Shown here: one piece after another, positions 29,830 to 38,757 of the stretch
How positions within the stretch are numbered: position 1 is the stretch's first letter
Layout: each line of letters begins with the position of its first letter
Source: CAWAXW01 sp963786155
GTDB lineage: Bacteria; Actinomycetota; CADDZG01; WHSQ01
Length of the DNA stretch: 64,000 nt
NCBI GenBank assembly: GCA_963786155.1
Contig: CAWAXW010000006.1
Location: forward strand, 2,728,001-2,792,000
Reading direction: 5' to 3'
The notes under the pieces: generated by a model
Database searches by the model: none
The model's input: only the letters and a program-made list of their open reading frames with translations
What the model was told of the DNA's origin: nothing
Program-made: the position numbers and the translations under genes

Positions 29830-31662
29830 ATGGATCACGCTGGCCCACGCCGCGGCACCACATGGCTCCGGGCATCTGCTGCAATGGCACTGCTACTAAG
29901 CCTCCTACCTGCGACGCATCCTGCAAGCGCCGAGCAGAAGGACGGGGTAGCGGGCAGGGTCGTGTACCTGAAGAAGAAGTGCCACGCGGACACATCAACA
30001 GACACGTTTGAAGGTCTGGCCGGGGCGAGGCTTCGATTGAGGCGCGAGGGTACCGAGCCCGTGGTTACGACACTTGGGGGCGATGGGAGATTCGAAGCGG
30101 AAATCGGCGGCACCGGGCCGATTTCCGCCACCGCCATCCTCAAGGGTCGCTTGGTCAGTGTCAGGCCCGACATGAACAAAGCGCCCCCTTACAAGATATA
30201 TCTCGGAGAGCTTCGCCCGAATGTCTCTGACGAGGTACGGATCAAACATCCAGTTAGATCAGGCGCCGCGAATATATGGAATGTCATTAACGCGGGCGCT
30301 GATTTCGCGGCGGAGGCCTGGGACACCCCCCTTCCCCCAATACCGGTGCTGTGGCGTTTCGACCAAGAGTATTCGCGCATCGTGGGGTCGGCAGTCGGCA
30401 CCTCCCATCACGATTCCACAGACCCCAAAAAGATGCTCATCCGCGTCGATGGTGATGGGAAGAACCGGCGTGACGAATGGGAGCCGTGGCCCCTGCTGCA
30501 CGAGTACGCGCATCACGTTCTGTTGAGTATCGCCTCCCCTTCCGGAAAGCCGGGTAGTCGGGGGCAGTACTGGACTAACCCCGGAGAGAGCCACGGACCG
30601 AAGTCCGTCCACGCCGACCGACCCGCGCTCCCGTTCCTGGAAGGCTTCGCCGATGCTTTCGCTGCGTCGGTGCTCGGCACGCCCCAGCTCACAACTGAAT
30701 GCGGAGCCGGCGACGGAAAGACCGACCTGGCGGCGGGCCCAGGAAAGATCGATAAGCCGAGACTCACCCAGTACAACGAAGGACACGTTGGCAAGCTCTT
30801 CCTCTCACTAGTCGGCTATCTCGGTAAAGGTGACGTAGCGACAGGGTGGAGAGAGCTGCTCCTTGCCCTCCACAAGTACAAGTTCGAGGAACATCATCCT
30901 CAGGAGATGCGCGAATTGCGAGACGCGCTCATCCATGCGGGTTTGGAAAAGAACAATCCCAACGATGCCTCGGGAAGCTACGATCTGCACAACGAGATCA
31001 CAGCGCTATTCACCTCCGCAGACATCGGATGGGGCGTCTCAGTTCAGACCCTAGACATCGATAAGCGCGAGAACACGTCGATAGATTACGAGCTTGTGCC
31101 CACGATCTCGGGGCCAGGTGTGTACGGAGACTGCCGGGTCAAGCCGGGCCAGGAACATATCCGCATGTGGTGGCCCGGAACATCGCAGAAACGACAGGGG
31201 ACCCCTGCTGACAGCGAGTACTACGGCAAGGACGAGGGCGACGGCTATGGCCCCGACTACGGCGACTACTGGCCCGGTTCCATGCACTACGGGGCGCTCG
31301 ACTACACGTGGCACGACGACTGCCTGATCGCGGGCTACAGCGAGTCGGACGTGGAAGGCAGCAACCTTCCTTTTCCAGCACGGCTTGAGATGCGATTGCC
31401 CTATCTCCCAGAGAACGCGCACAGGGACACGGGCGGATACACACTTGAGATCGAGTGGCGCTGTATCAGTCACGAAGAAAGGCCCTGCACGGACCACAGG
31501 CTCATGGAACTCAAGATCAAGATCGGGGCGCAGCCGCCTCTTCGCACGGCCGATGGAAAGCTGCTGACCATGAAGATGACCCCAAGCAACGAGGTCCTCA
31601 CGTTCGACGCCACCGGCAAGTGCACCTTTGTGCCGGATCCCCGCGTCGACTGCAGCGTCTAG
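29830..31662 (+). CDS. Large secreted protein with HExxH motif, putative metalloprotease
   Basis: 610 residues with a signal peptide (WLRASAAMALLLSLLPATHP, then ASA). A carboxypeptidase-regulatory-like beta domain follows (about residues 40-130). The central region carries LLHEYAHHVLL and, about 60 residues later, FLEGFADAFAAS, together resembling a gluzincin-type zinc site. The C-terminal third is rich in Tyr/Asp/Gly with several cysteines and matches nothing I know. Alternative start: GTG at 29803. Sequence around it has more AT-rich patches and ATA codons than the neighbouring genes, hinting at a different origin. It is divergent from the SARP gene, which could control it. Confidence 0.75.
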   Translation: MDHAGPRRGTTWLRASAAMALLLSLLPATHPASAEQKDGVAGRVVYLKKKCHADTSTDTFEGLAGARLRLRREGTEPVVTTLGGDGRFEAEIGGTGPISATAILKGRLVSVRPDMNKAPPYKIYLGELRPNVSDEVRIKHPVRSGAANIWNVINAGADFAAEAWDTPLPPIPVLWRFDQEYSRIVGSAVGTSHHDSTDPKKMLIRVDGDGKNRRDEWEPWPLLHEYAHHVLLSIASPSGKPGSRGQYWTNPGESHGPKSVHADRPALPFLEGFADAFAASVLGTPQLTTECGAGDGKTDLAAGPGKIDKPRLTQYNEGHVGKLFLSLVGYLGKGDVATGWRELLLALHKYKFEEHHPQEMRELRDALIHAGLEKNNPNDASGSYDLHNEITALFTSADIGWGVSVQTLDIDKRENTSIDYELVPTISGPGVYGDCRVKPGQEHIRMWWPGTSQKRQGTPADSEYYGKDEGDGYGPDYGDYWPGSMHYGALDYTWHDDCLIAGYSESDVEGSNLPFPARLEMRLPYLPENAHRDTGGYTLEIEWRCISHEERPCTDHRLMELKIKIGAQPPLRTADGKLLTMKMTPSNEVLTFDATGKCTFVPDPRVDCSV

Positions 31663-31696
31663 GTCCAGGCCGCGGCAAACCGAACTCCCATCTCTT

Positions 31697-32536
31697 CTAG
31701 TCGCTCAACCTCCTGTCGATGCGAGCGGCTTCGCGGCGGTCGTGGTTCATCCAGGCGAAGAAGGTGACTGAAAGGGCGATCAGCAGGGGAAGGTTGCCGG
31801 CGATCCACATCATCATTCCCGCGGCGCGTTGATCGGCTGGAGGTGATGGTCCCCAGGTGCGCTCGGTCGTCGCGTAGTGGTCGTAGAGAGGCTGATCGGT
31901 CGAGTAGATGGCTACGCCTAGAAAGACGTGAACCGGCATCGCTAGCGCGAGGTATGCGAGGCGAGTCGGCCAGGAGAGGCGGTGCGCTCCGGGATCTAGC
32001 CCGGCTACCGGCCACCAGAACAAGAGGGCCGCGCTCAGATAGAGCACATGCTCTAGCCAGTGCACGAACTCGTTCTCGAGAGCGAGGTCGTACAAAGGTG
32101 TGAAGTGGGTTGCCCACATCGTCGCGGCGAACACGAGCCAGGCCACAACGGGATGGGTGAGCGCGCGCACAATCGGAGCGTGAGCCACGCGCGCGAGGCG
32201 CTGCCGCAGCGCCGGCCGCGCCGCTCGCATCGTCAGGGCCAACGGGGCGCCGAGTACCAACAAGGGCGCGGCCACCAACGTGACAAGCAGGTGCTGCGCC
32301 ATGTGGACCGAGAACAGGTCGGCCTCGTACGTCGCGATCGGGCTCGCCAGCGCAAGCGCCAGCACGCCGAGCCCTCCCAAAAAGCATGCGGTCCGGTTCG
32401 GGGGCCAACCTGCGACCCGGTGGCGAGCCGAGACGTAGGCGACTGCAGCGGCGATCAGAGACAGCCAGACAAGAGGTTCGAAGGGCCACGCGGCGAGAGA
32501 GAAACTTTCGGGGGCCGGGCCGTGGGCTTCGATCAC
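31697..32536 (-). CDS. ctaG: Cytochrome c oxidase assembly factor CtaG family, copy 1
   Basis: 279-residue membrane protein of the caa3-type CtaG family (unrelated to Cox11), needed for oxidase maturation in Bacillus. About seven helices. Conserved histidines occur in FSVHMAQHLLVTLVAAPLL, FVHWLEHVLYLSAALLFWWP and MPVHVFLGVAIYSTDQPLYD; they could bind copper. It is the last gene of the oxidase cluster, downstream of the second cupredoxin. It shares its plan with the CtaG at 33256-34095 but is clearly diverged, so the two may serve different copper sites. Confidence 0.9.
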   Translation of the reverse strand: MIEAHGPAPESFSLAAWPFEPLVWLSLIAAAVAYVSARHRVAGWPPNRTACFLGGLGVLALALASPIATYEADLFSVHMAQHLLVTLVAAPLLVLGAPLALTMRAARPALRQRLARVAHAPIVRALTHPVVAWLVFAATMWATHFTPLYDLALENEFVHWLEHVLYLSAALLFWWPVAGLDPGAHRLSWPTRLAYLALAMPVHVFLGVAIYSTDQPLYDHYATTERTWGPSPPADQRAAGMMMWIAGNLPLLIALSVTFFAWMNHDRREAARIDRRLSD

Positions 32537-32551
32537 TCGCTCGCGCCGTTC

Positions 32552-32592
32552 TTTTCTAGCTGAACGCCGGTCTTCGACGGTCTCCTAGAAAA
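32552..32592. repeat. Inverted repeat between the cupredoxin and CtaG genes
   Basis: TTTTCTAG at 32552-32559 and its exact complement CTAGAAAA at 32585-32592, with a 25-base GC-rich centre. It lies in the 72-base gap between the second cupredoxin and the last ctaG. It could be a stem-loop that lowers read-through or protects mRNA ends; function not shown. Confidence 0.4.
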
Positions 32593-32608
32593 GAAAGTCG
32601 CGTCGCGG

Positions 32609-33259
32609 CTATTCGACGGCGACTGTGCCCCTCATTGCTGGGTGGATGTCGCACTGGAAGACGTACTCGCCTGGGTCTAGGGGGTCGATCTCGTAGTCGG
32701 TGCTGGCGCCGCCGTCGATGATCTCTCCTTCGAAGAGCGCGCCGCTCTGGGAATCGGCGTCGGCTTCGGTTGGGTAGATCGAGACGTTGTGCTGCACGGT
32801 GTCGTCGTTGGCGAAGGCCAGGGTCGTAGCTTCGTCGGCCGGCAACGACAACGAGTCGGTGTTGAACTGGACGGAGGCGGCAGAGATCGAGCCGGCCGCG
32901 CCTCCCGCAGCGGGGGCTTCGGCGTGGGCTCCCTCGTGGGCCGCACTCTCTCCGCCGACCAATCCGAACTCGGCGATCGCGATCCCGATGATCACGGGAT
33001 AGAGGACGACGAGTGCCAGCTCCACCATGGTCACCGCAGAGACCTTCTTCCTCGACGCCAAGAAGGCGCATGCGCCCAGGAGATTCGCGGCCATGACGAT
33101 GGCGATCGCGACCGCAGCGTCCTTATCGACCGAGAGCAAGACGCGCGAGAAGCCGTACGCGCCCAGCCCGATGACCGCGAGCGACGCAAGGGGGATCACC
33201 ACCGGCAGTGGAACGCGGAAGCGAACCTCGCCGATGAGGGGATCGGGAGTCTGACTCAT
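32609..33259 (-). CDS. Membrane protein with C-terminal cupredoxin domain
   Basis: 216 residues. Four predicted helices in the first ~110 residues (VVIPLASLAVIGLGAYGFSR, then AVAIAIVMAANLLGACAFLA, then MVELALVVLYPVIIGIAIAE). A His/Ala/Glu spacer and a plastocyanin-like domain with copper ligands in VQHNVSIY and FQCDIHPAMRG follow. The copper domain is a clear paralogue of the one at 18246-19256 (SAASVQFNTDSLSLPADE and IDGGASTDY are shared in pattern). It overlaps the upstream ctaG by 4 bases, so it is made with the oxidase and probably donates electrons to, or carries copper for, it. Confidence 0.88.
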   Translation of the reverse strand: MSQTPDPLIGEVRFRVPLPVVIPLASLAVIGLGAYGFSRVLLSVDKDAAVAIAIVMAANLLGACAFLASRKKVSAVTMVELALVVLYPVIIGIAIAEFGLVGGESAAHEGAHAEAPAAGGAAGSISAASVQFNTDSLSLPADEATTLAFANDDTVQHNVSIYPTEADADSQSGALFEGEIIDGGASTDYEIDPLDPGEYVFQCDIHPAMRGTVAVE

Positions 33260-34095
33260 ACCCTTAGGTTCCGAGCCTGCAGGTCACGTTCAAAATCCTC
33301 CCAAGAGATCTCTTGCGCGTCTTCGGTCGTATCGCTCGCTTGCCACTTGAAGAAGATGTACGCGATCGCGCCCCACAGTAGCAAACCGCCTCCGATCTTC
33401 ATGAGCAGTCCGGCAATCTGTTGGTCGTGAAGCGTGGACAGACCCCACAGGTGGGGGAGTCCTTCGTACGAGGTGTAGGTCGGCGCGGTTGCGAACGTCA
33501 GGAACGATGCGGGGACGGTGGGCAAGATGCTCTGCATGAACAGGTAGAACATCTTTCCCGGCTCGGAAAGAGTCGCCAACTCTGGAAGCGGAGCGATGAC
33601 CGGCCACCACATCAAGATGGCCGAGCCGATCAACAGCCAGTGAACGCTCAGGTGCAGGGGAAGGGAATCGAGCGACGCGTTCACGATGGTCGGCCAATGC
33701 GTGATCAGTATCAGTCCGTTGAAGATCGCGAACGCGATAAGAGGACGGGTCAAGAAGCGAACGGTCGAGAAGATCGGCCCCTTGGGCAAGAGCTTTCGCA
33801 ACAGCCACTTCGGCATGCCCCACAACAACAAGGGCGGGACGATGAACGTGAGGATCAGGTGCTGGACCATGTGCGCCGACAGCAGCGACCGTTCGGACAC
33901 GTCGTGCAGCGGCCAATCGGCCGCTAGCCACAGGATCAGCACGCCGGAATAGAACAGCGACGCCTGTTTCGCTGTGATGGCCGGCTCACCGGGGGGCGCT
34001 TTGTCTCCCCAGAACCTGATGGCCATGGCGTAGCCCACGGCGAGCGCGACGACGGCGACCCAGATGTCGGCGTGTGGGTGCCAGGCCAGGTCCAT
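33256..34095 (-). CDS. ctaG: Cytochrome c oxidase assembly factor CtaG family, copy 2
   Basis: 279-residue membrane protein of the CtaG (caa3 assembly) family, with about seven helices and conserved histidines in LLSAHMVQHLILTFIVPPLL and LPLHLSVHWLLIGSAILMWW. A charged ~35-residue C-terminal tail faces the cytoplasm. The start ATG at 34095 lies 3 bases after the subunit IV stop. The end overlaps the cupredoxin start by ATGA. It probably helps load copper into the oxidase. Confidence 0.9.
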   Translation of the reverse strand: MDLAWHPHADIWVAVVALAVGYAMAIRFWGDKAPPGEPAITAKQASLFYSGVLILWLAADWPLHDVSERSLLSAHMVQHLILTFIVPPLLLWGMPKWLLRKLLPKGPIFSTVRFLTRPLIAFAIFNGLILITHWPTIVNASLDSLPLHLSVHWLLIGSAILMWWPVIAPLPELATLSEPGKMFYLFMQSILPTVPASFLTFATAPTYTSYEGLPHLWGLSTLHDQQIAGLLMKIGGGLLLWGAIAYIFFKWQASDTTEDAQEISWEDFERDLQARNLRV

Positions 34096-34098
34096 ATC

Positions 34099-34440
34099 TC
34101 AGGTAGTGACGGCCGGCGCTGCTCCGTCTCCGCCGAAGATGAAGATCGACAGAACGATCCCGAACACGACGAACGCGAGGACGAGCCCGACGACGAACAG
34201 TCGCCTGAAGATCGGGCTGTCGAAGCGCAGGTGCATGAACCAGGCGGCGACCAAGAAGAACTTGACCGCCGAGAAGGCGATCAGCGACGGAACGAGGACG
34301 TCCTCGAGCGCCGGGATGTAATAGATCGCGACCTCGATCGCCGTGACGATGGCGAGCACGATCGCGATGAAGACGTACTGACGCGGCCCTGGGTGGTGGG
34401 CCAGCTCCTCTGCTTCGCTTACGGGTGCGGTCTGACTCAT
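34099..34440 (-). CDS. ctaF: Cytochrome c oxidase subunit IV (CtaF/CyoD-like)
   Basis: 113-residue small subunit of the heme-copper oxidase with three helices (YVFIAIVLAIVTAIEVAIYY, then LIAFSAVKFFLVAAWFMHLR, then LFVVGLVLAFVVFGIVLSIF). The sequence AWFMHLRFD is typical of prokaryotic subunit IV (COX4 prokaryotic family). It lies between ctaE and ctaG in the oxidase operon. It is not catalytic; it stabilises the complex. Confidence 0.9.
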   Translation of the reverse strand: MSQTAPVSEAEELAHHPGPRQYVFIAIVLAIVTAIEVAIYYIPALEDVLVPSLIAFSAVKFFLVAAWFMHLRFDSPIFRRLFVVGLVLAFVVFGIVLSIFIFGGDGAAPAVTT

Positions 34441-34456
34441 CGGAATCCCCTCCTGC

Positions 34457-35077
34457 TCACTCAGTAGGGATGAGGTAGACGGCCGTGAAGATCACGATCC
34501 ACACGATGTCGACGAAGTGCCAGTAGAGACCCACCATCTCGACCTTGCGGGCGTGCTCGGTCTTTATCTTCCCCGCCATCGACATCCCCACCAAGGAGAG
34601 CAACATGAGGATCCCCACGGTCACGTGCGCGCCGTGGAAGCCCGTAAGGACGAAGAAGCTGCTCCCGAACGTGCTGGTCGAGAGCGTGAGGCCCTCCTCC
34701 ACGAACGTCGTGAACTCGTAGATCTGGCCTCCAATGAACGTCATGCCGAGGACCGCCGTGGCTATCAGCCAGATGCGCATCCCTCGCTGATCCCCGCGCT
34801 GGATCGCAGCCAGGGCGAGGACCATCGTGAGCGACGACATCAGCAGGACGAACGAGCTGACCGACGTGAATGGGATGTCGTAGATCTCTCCCGGCTTGGG
34901 CCCGGCGACCACCCGATTCCGATAAAGAAGGTAGGTCGAGATCAGGGAGCCGAAGAACAGGCACTCCGAGCCGAGGAAGGCCCACATCGCCATCTTCGTG
35001 TTGTCGAGGCCCGTGCTCGTGTGGTGGTCGGCCGGATGGTCGGAGCCCGGAACCGCGACGGCTTCGTGTGTGCTCAT
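34457..35077 (-). CDS. ctaE: Cytochrome c oxidase subunit III
   Basis: 206-residue subunit III with five predicted helices. Family marks: KMAMWAFLGSECLFFGSLIS near the start, TGFHGAHVTVGILMLL, and GLYWHFVDIVWIVIFTAVYL at the end. The ATG at 35077 overlaps the end of ctaD. Of the two subunit III genes in the window this one is inside the oxidase operon; the other is at 38757-39326. Confidence 0.95.
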   Translation of the reverse strand: MSTHEAVAVPGSDHPADHHTSTGLDNTKMAMWAFLGSECLFFGSLISTYLLYRNRVVAGPKPGEIYDIPFTSVSSFVLLMSSLTMVLALAAIQRGDQRGMRIWLIATAVLGMTFIGGQIYEFTTFVEEGLTLSTSTFGSSFFVLTGFHGAHVTVGILMLLSLVGMSMAGKIKTEHARKVEMVGLYWHFVDIVWIVIFTAVYLIPTE

Positions 35078-36948
35078 AGCTCATCTCCCGCCGCTCCAGG
35101 TTCCAGGACCCATCCGAAAAAGCCGAGCAGTGCCAGCAAACCGCCGATCGGTATCAGCACCCAGTTGTAGATGACTCCGTAGGCCATGAGCGGCAGCCCG
35201 AGCGACCCGACGAGTGGGAAGTACGAAGGCGACGGCATGTGGATGTGTCCATGGCCTTCGTGCTCGTCGTGGTCGCCGTTCGCACCTCCCGCGAAGACGC
35301 GCACCGGTTTCCCGTCTGGTGACTCCACGTACTTCTTGTGCCAGAAATCGTCCCGATGCTCGATCACAGGGATCTCGGCAAAGTTGTACTCGGGGGGTGG
35401 CGAGGGGATCGTCCACTCGATCGTCCGTCCGTCCCACGGATCGTCGCCGGCTTCCTCGGCGCGCCTGCGGGAGAGGATGAAGTTGGCGATGAACACCAGG
35501 AACGACAAGGCGATGATGTAGGCGCCGACCGTCGAGATCAGGTTCCAGAAGTTCCATCCCATCCCGTCGTCGTACTGGTAGATCCTCCGGGGCATCCCTT
35601 GGAGGCCGAGGATGTGCATCGGCCCGAACGCCATGTTGAATCCGATGAACATCAGCCAGAAGTGCAGCTTGCCGAGTCCCTCGCCCAACAGATGGCCGAA
35701 CAGCTTCGGCCACCAGTAGTAGAGACCGGCGATGAGGCCGAACAGGGCGCCGCCGAACAGAACGTAGTGGAAGTGCGCAACGACGTAGTACGTGTCGGTC
35801 TGCTGAGCGTCGTGGGGGACGATCGCGTGGGTCACACCTGAGAGTCCTCCGATGATGAACATCGAAACGAATCCCAAAGAGAACAACATCGGCGACGTGA
35901 ACCGGAGGGAACCCCCCCACAAAGTGCCCAACCAGTTGAAGATCTTGATACCCGTTGGAACCGCGATGAACATCGTCGATAAGGCGAAGGCGGAGTTGGC
36001 GACGGGTCCAAGCCCGGTCGCGAACATATGGTGCGCCCACACCCCCCAACCCATGATTCCGATCGCCACTCCGGCGAACACGATGGCTGCGTAACCGAAG
36101 ATGGGCTTACGCGCGAACGTCGGCAGGATCTCGGACACGATCCCCATGGCAGGCAGGATCAGGATGTAAACCTCGGGATGCCCGAATATCCAGAAGAGGT
36201 GCTGCCATAAGAGCGGATCGCCCCCCGCCGCTGGATTGAAGAAGTTGGCGTCGTAGATCCGATCGAACATCAGTTGGAAGAGAGCGACGGCGATCACCGG
36301 CATCGCCAGCAGGAGAAGGAACGACACGACCAGGCTCATCCAGATGAACACCGGCATCTTCATGAGCGTCATGCCGGGAGCGCGCATGTTGAGGATCGTG
36401 ACGATGAAGTTGACGGCGCCGGCAAGAGAGGCGACCCCCAACATCTGCAGGCCCAGCGAATAGAAGCTCATGCCGTCGCCGGCGAGCTCCCGGTTCAAGG
36501 GCGCGTAACCGAACCACCCTCCGTCTGGGGCGCCCCCGAGGAAGAAACTCGAGTAGATGAACAGACCGCCGAACAAGAAGACCCAGTAGCTGAAGGCGTT
36601 GAGCCGCGGGAACGCCACGTCGCGCGCCCCGATCATCAACGGGATCAGCAGGTTGAAGAGCGCTACCCCCATCGGCATGATGACGAGGAAGATCATCGTG
36701 ATGCCGTGCATGGTGAAGAACTGGTTGAACACCTCCGCATCCAGGATCTCGCCGTTGGGACGGGCGAGCTGAGCCCGCATCGCAAGCGCCTCCAAGCCGC
36801 CGAGGATCAGGAAGGCGAACGCGGTGAAGCCGTACATCTTGGCGATCTTCTTGTGGTCCACCGTTGTGAACCAGCTCCAGAAGCCCTCGGTCGCCGTCGG
36901 GCGATCGAGCAACCCCCTGCGAGGAGCAGTAGCTACAAGCTGCGCCAT
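35074..36948 (-). CDS. ctaD: Cytochrome c oxidase subunit I
   Basis: 624-residue catalytic subunit holding heme a, heme a3 and CuB. Heme and copper ligands are visible in FFTMHGITMIF, GHPEVYILILPAMG, VWAHHMFATG and YYVVAHFHYVL. The GHPEVYIL motif with Glu and Tyr marks the A1 subtype with both proton channels. After the usual core the chain has a His/Asp/Glu-rich loop (about residues 560-575) and two more helices, an extension common in actinobacterial CtaD. The start MAQLVATAPR at 36948 is 55 bases after ctaC. Confidence 0.96.
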   Translation of the reverse strand: MAQLVATAPRRGLLDRPTATEGFWSWFTTVDHKKIAKMYGFTAFAFLILGGLEALAMRAQLARPNGEILDAEVFNQFFTMHGITMIFLVIMPMGVALFNLLIPLMIGARDVAFPRLNAFSYWVFLFGGLFIYSSFFLGGAPDGGWFGYAPLNRELAGDGMSFYSLGLQMLGVASLAGAVNFIVTILNMRAPGMTLMKMPVFIWMSLVVSFLLLLAMPVIAVALFQLMFDRIYDANFFNPAAGGDPLLWQHLFWIFGHPEVYILILPAMGIVSEILPTFARKPIFGYAAIVFAGVAIGIMGWGVWAHHMFATGLGPVANSAFALSTMFIAVPTGIKIFNWLGTLWGGSLRFTSPMLFSLGFVSMFIIGGLSGVTHAIVPHDAQQTDTYYVVAHFHYVLFGGALFGLIAGLYYWWPKLFGHLLGEGLGKLHFWLMFIGFNMAFGPMHILGLQGMPRRIYQYDDGMGWNFWNLISTVGAYIIALSFLVFIANFILSRRRAEEAGDDPWDGRTIEWTIPSPPPEYNFAEIPVIEHRDDFWHKKYVESPDGKPVRVFAGGANGDHDEHEGHGHIHMPSPSYFPLVGSLGLPLMAYGVIYNWVLIPIGGLLALLGFFGWVLEPGAAGDEL

Positions 36949-37003
36949 GGATCCCTTCCTAGTCCTGCGGTATGGCCGAGCCCATCCCGCGCTCTATAAA
37001 TCG

Positions 37004-38083
37004 TCACTTCAACTGCATCAGGTATTGGACGAGCGCATCGATCTCTTCGCCCGTCAGTCCAAGGTCCGGCATGCGTGAACCGGGCTTCACTGCAGGTGGG
37101 TTCGCAAGCCAGTCGCGCAACTCTGCTTCCTCTAGCTCGAACATGGCCCCGGCGAATGTGTCGCGCGATGCAAGGTGAGTCAAGTTCGGTCCCAACGTGC
37201 CCACGGCCCCCTCGAGCCCTCCGATCGTGTGGCAGGTCGCACACGCCGGCCCATTCGCGAACTGCCCTCCATCGGTGCCGTTTACGAACAGGTCCTCACC
37301 CTCCAAGGAAAGGGGCCCATTGGGCGGCTCGGCGTCCTCCTCCTGATCGGCCAACCAGTCCTCGAAGTCGCTCGGCTCGTCCGCGTAGACACGAAGCTTC
37401 ATGTTCGCGTGCGAAAGCCCGCAGAACTCCTTGCACTGCCCGAGGAAGACACCGGGCTCGTCGGCCTGAAGGGTCAGCTTGTTGATGCGGCCGGGGATGA
37501 GGTCTTGCGTCCCTCCAAGTCTCGGGACCCAGAAACTGTGGATCACATCCGCGTTGATGACGTCGCCCTCCAGCGTCAGCCTGATCGGCTGGCCGACGGG
37601 GATGTGGAGCTCGTTGGCGGTGACGACCTCTTCTTCTCCGTCGCCGTCGGCGTCGTAGCGGTACTCCCACCAGAACTGGTGGCCTATGACCTTGACCGGC
37701 AACGCTCCCTCTATCTCTCTAGCGTTGTTGAAGATCTCTCGCACGGTGGGTACCGCAAGGCCGGTGAGGATCAGGGCCGGCACGATCGTGAGCACGACCT
37801 CGAGTCGGGGGTTGCCGTGGAACTGCGCCGCCTCACGATCCGGCCGTGCACGGAAACGGATGATCGCGTAGACGAGCAGCCCCTCCACGATTACGAAGAC
37901 CGCAACCGCGATCCCAAAGGTGATGTCCCAGAGGTCGTCAGCGCGTTCCGCGTTGGGACCCGCTTGGTCGGATAGGAAATCTTGGGGTGCATCCTCGGCA
38001 CAGCCGATAAAGATCAGAGCGATGAAGATCGCCAGCGCGACTAGCCGCGCACGGTTCGATCCCCTTTCGCGATGCCTCAACAC
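37004..38083 (-). CDS. ctaC: Cytochrome c oxidase subunit II with fused cytochrome c (caa3 type)
   Basis: 359 residues. A lipobox (FIALIFIGC, Cys28) is followed by two helices, then the CuA domain with ligands in IHSFWVPRLGG and GQCKEFCGLSHANM. The last ~100 residues are a cytochrome c domain with CATCH heme attachment and a methionine in SRMPDLGLTGEE. This fusion makes the enzyme a caa3 oxidase that can accept electrons directly from the bc complex. It is the first gene of the oxidase operon, divergent from the tlpA/ccm cluster with an 85-base intergenic region. Confidence 0.96.
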   Translation of the reverse strand: MLRHRERGSNRARLVALAIFIALIFIGCAEDAPQDFLSDQAGPNAERADDLWDITFGIAVAVFVIVEGLLVYAIIRFRARPDREAAQFHGNPRLEVVLTIVPALILTGLAVPTVREIFNNAREIEGALPVKVIGHQFWWEYRYDADGDGEEEVVTANELHIPVGQPIRLTLEGDVINADVIHSFWVPRLGGTQDLIPGRINKLTLQADEPGVFLGQCKEFCGLSHANMKLRVYADEPSDFEDWLADQEEDAEPPNGPLSLEGEDLFVNGTDGGQFANGPACATCHTIGGLEGAVGTLGPNLTHLASRDTFAGAMFELEEAELRDWLANPPAVKPGSRMPDLGLTGEEIDALVQYLMQLK

Positions 38084-38168
38084 ACCCTCCTCGTGGGATA
38101 CCGCCCGGACTATAACTTCTGACTACCCGGCGCCACTGAGTTTGTGCATTCGCGCCTAATCTCGCCGG

Positions 38169-38757
38169 ATGATCCCCACCGACGAGCTCGAGGACCTGCC
38201 CCGAAGCTCTAGGCGCCGGTGGATCGCGCTCGCGTTCGTGCTTGTCGTGGCGATAGCTGCCGTCGTTACCTTCACCCGCCCGGCGCCCGACCATCCCGAA
38301 GACATCCCCGACTTCGACCTGCCTCTGCTTTCCGGGGACGGCTCCGTTTCGAAGGAGGAGCTGCTCGGCAACCCGGTCGTCATCAACTTCTGGGCTTCTT
38401 GGTGTGAGCCGTGTCGCGAGGAGGCGCCGCTCTTCGAGCGCACGTACAAGAAATACGAGGACGAGGGGGTCGTGTTCCTGGGGGTGAACGTGCAGGACAC
38501 CAAGGAAAGCGCCCAGGACTTCGTCGAGGAGTACGGGATCACGTATCCGGTCGTGACCGACTACCCGCGCGAGCTGGCCCGTGCCCTGGGGATGCTCGGC
38601 CTACCCCAGACCTTCTTCATAGACGCGGATGGGCGCCTGGCGGCCGAGCAATCTGGCGAGGAGATAGGCCCGGAACAGGGGACGGTCCGGCTCGGAGCCA
38701 TCGAGAAGGCGGATCTCAGAACGCGAGATCGAGGCCCTGCTGGAGGAAAGCGAGTAG
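38169..38757 (+). CDS. TlpA/ResA/CcmG-like thiol-disulfide oxidoreductase (single frameshift near its end)
   Basis: Membrane-anchored thioredoxin-like protein of about 195 residues that reduces the apocytochrome c haem-binding cysteines. One N-terminal helix (WIALAFVLVVAIAAVVTF), active site INFWASWCEPCREEAP, and the cis-Pro segment LGLPQTFFIDADGRLA. One extra base in GCGG near 38710 throws the last 15 codons out of frame. Removing it gives a natural end (REIEALLEESE, stop at 38755-38757) that overlaps the next start as TAGTG. As sequenced, the frame runs on into the subunit III gene and mimics a fusion. It heads the Ccm cluster. Confidence 0.88.
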
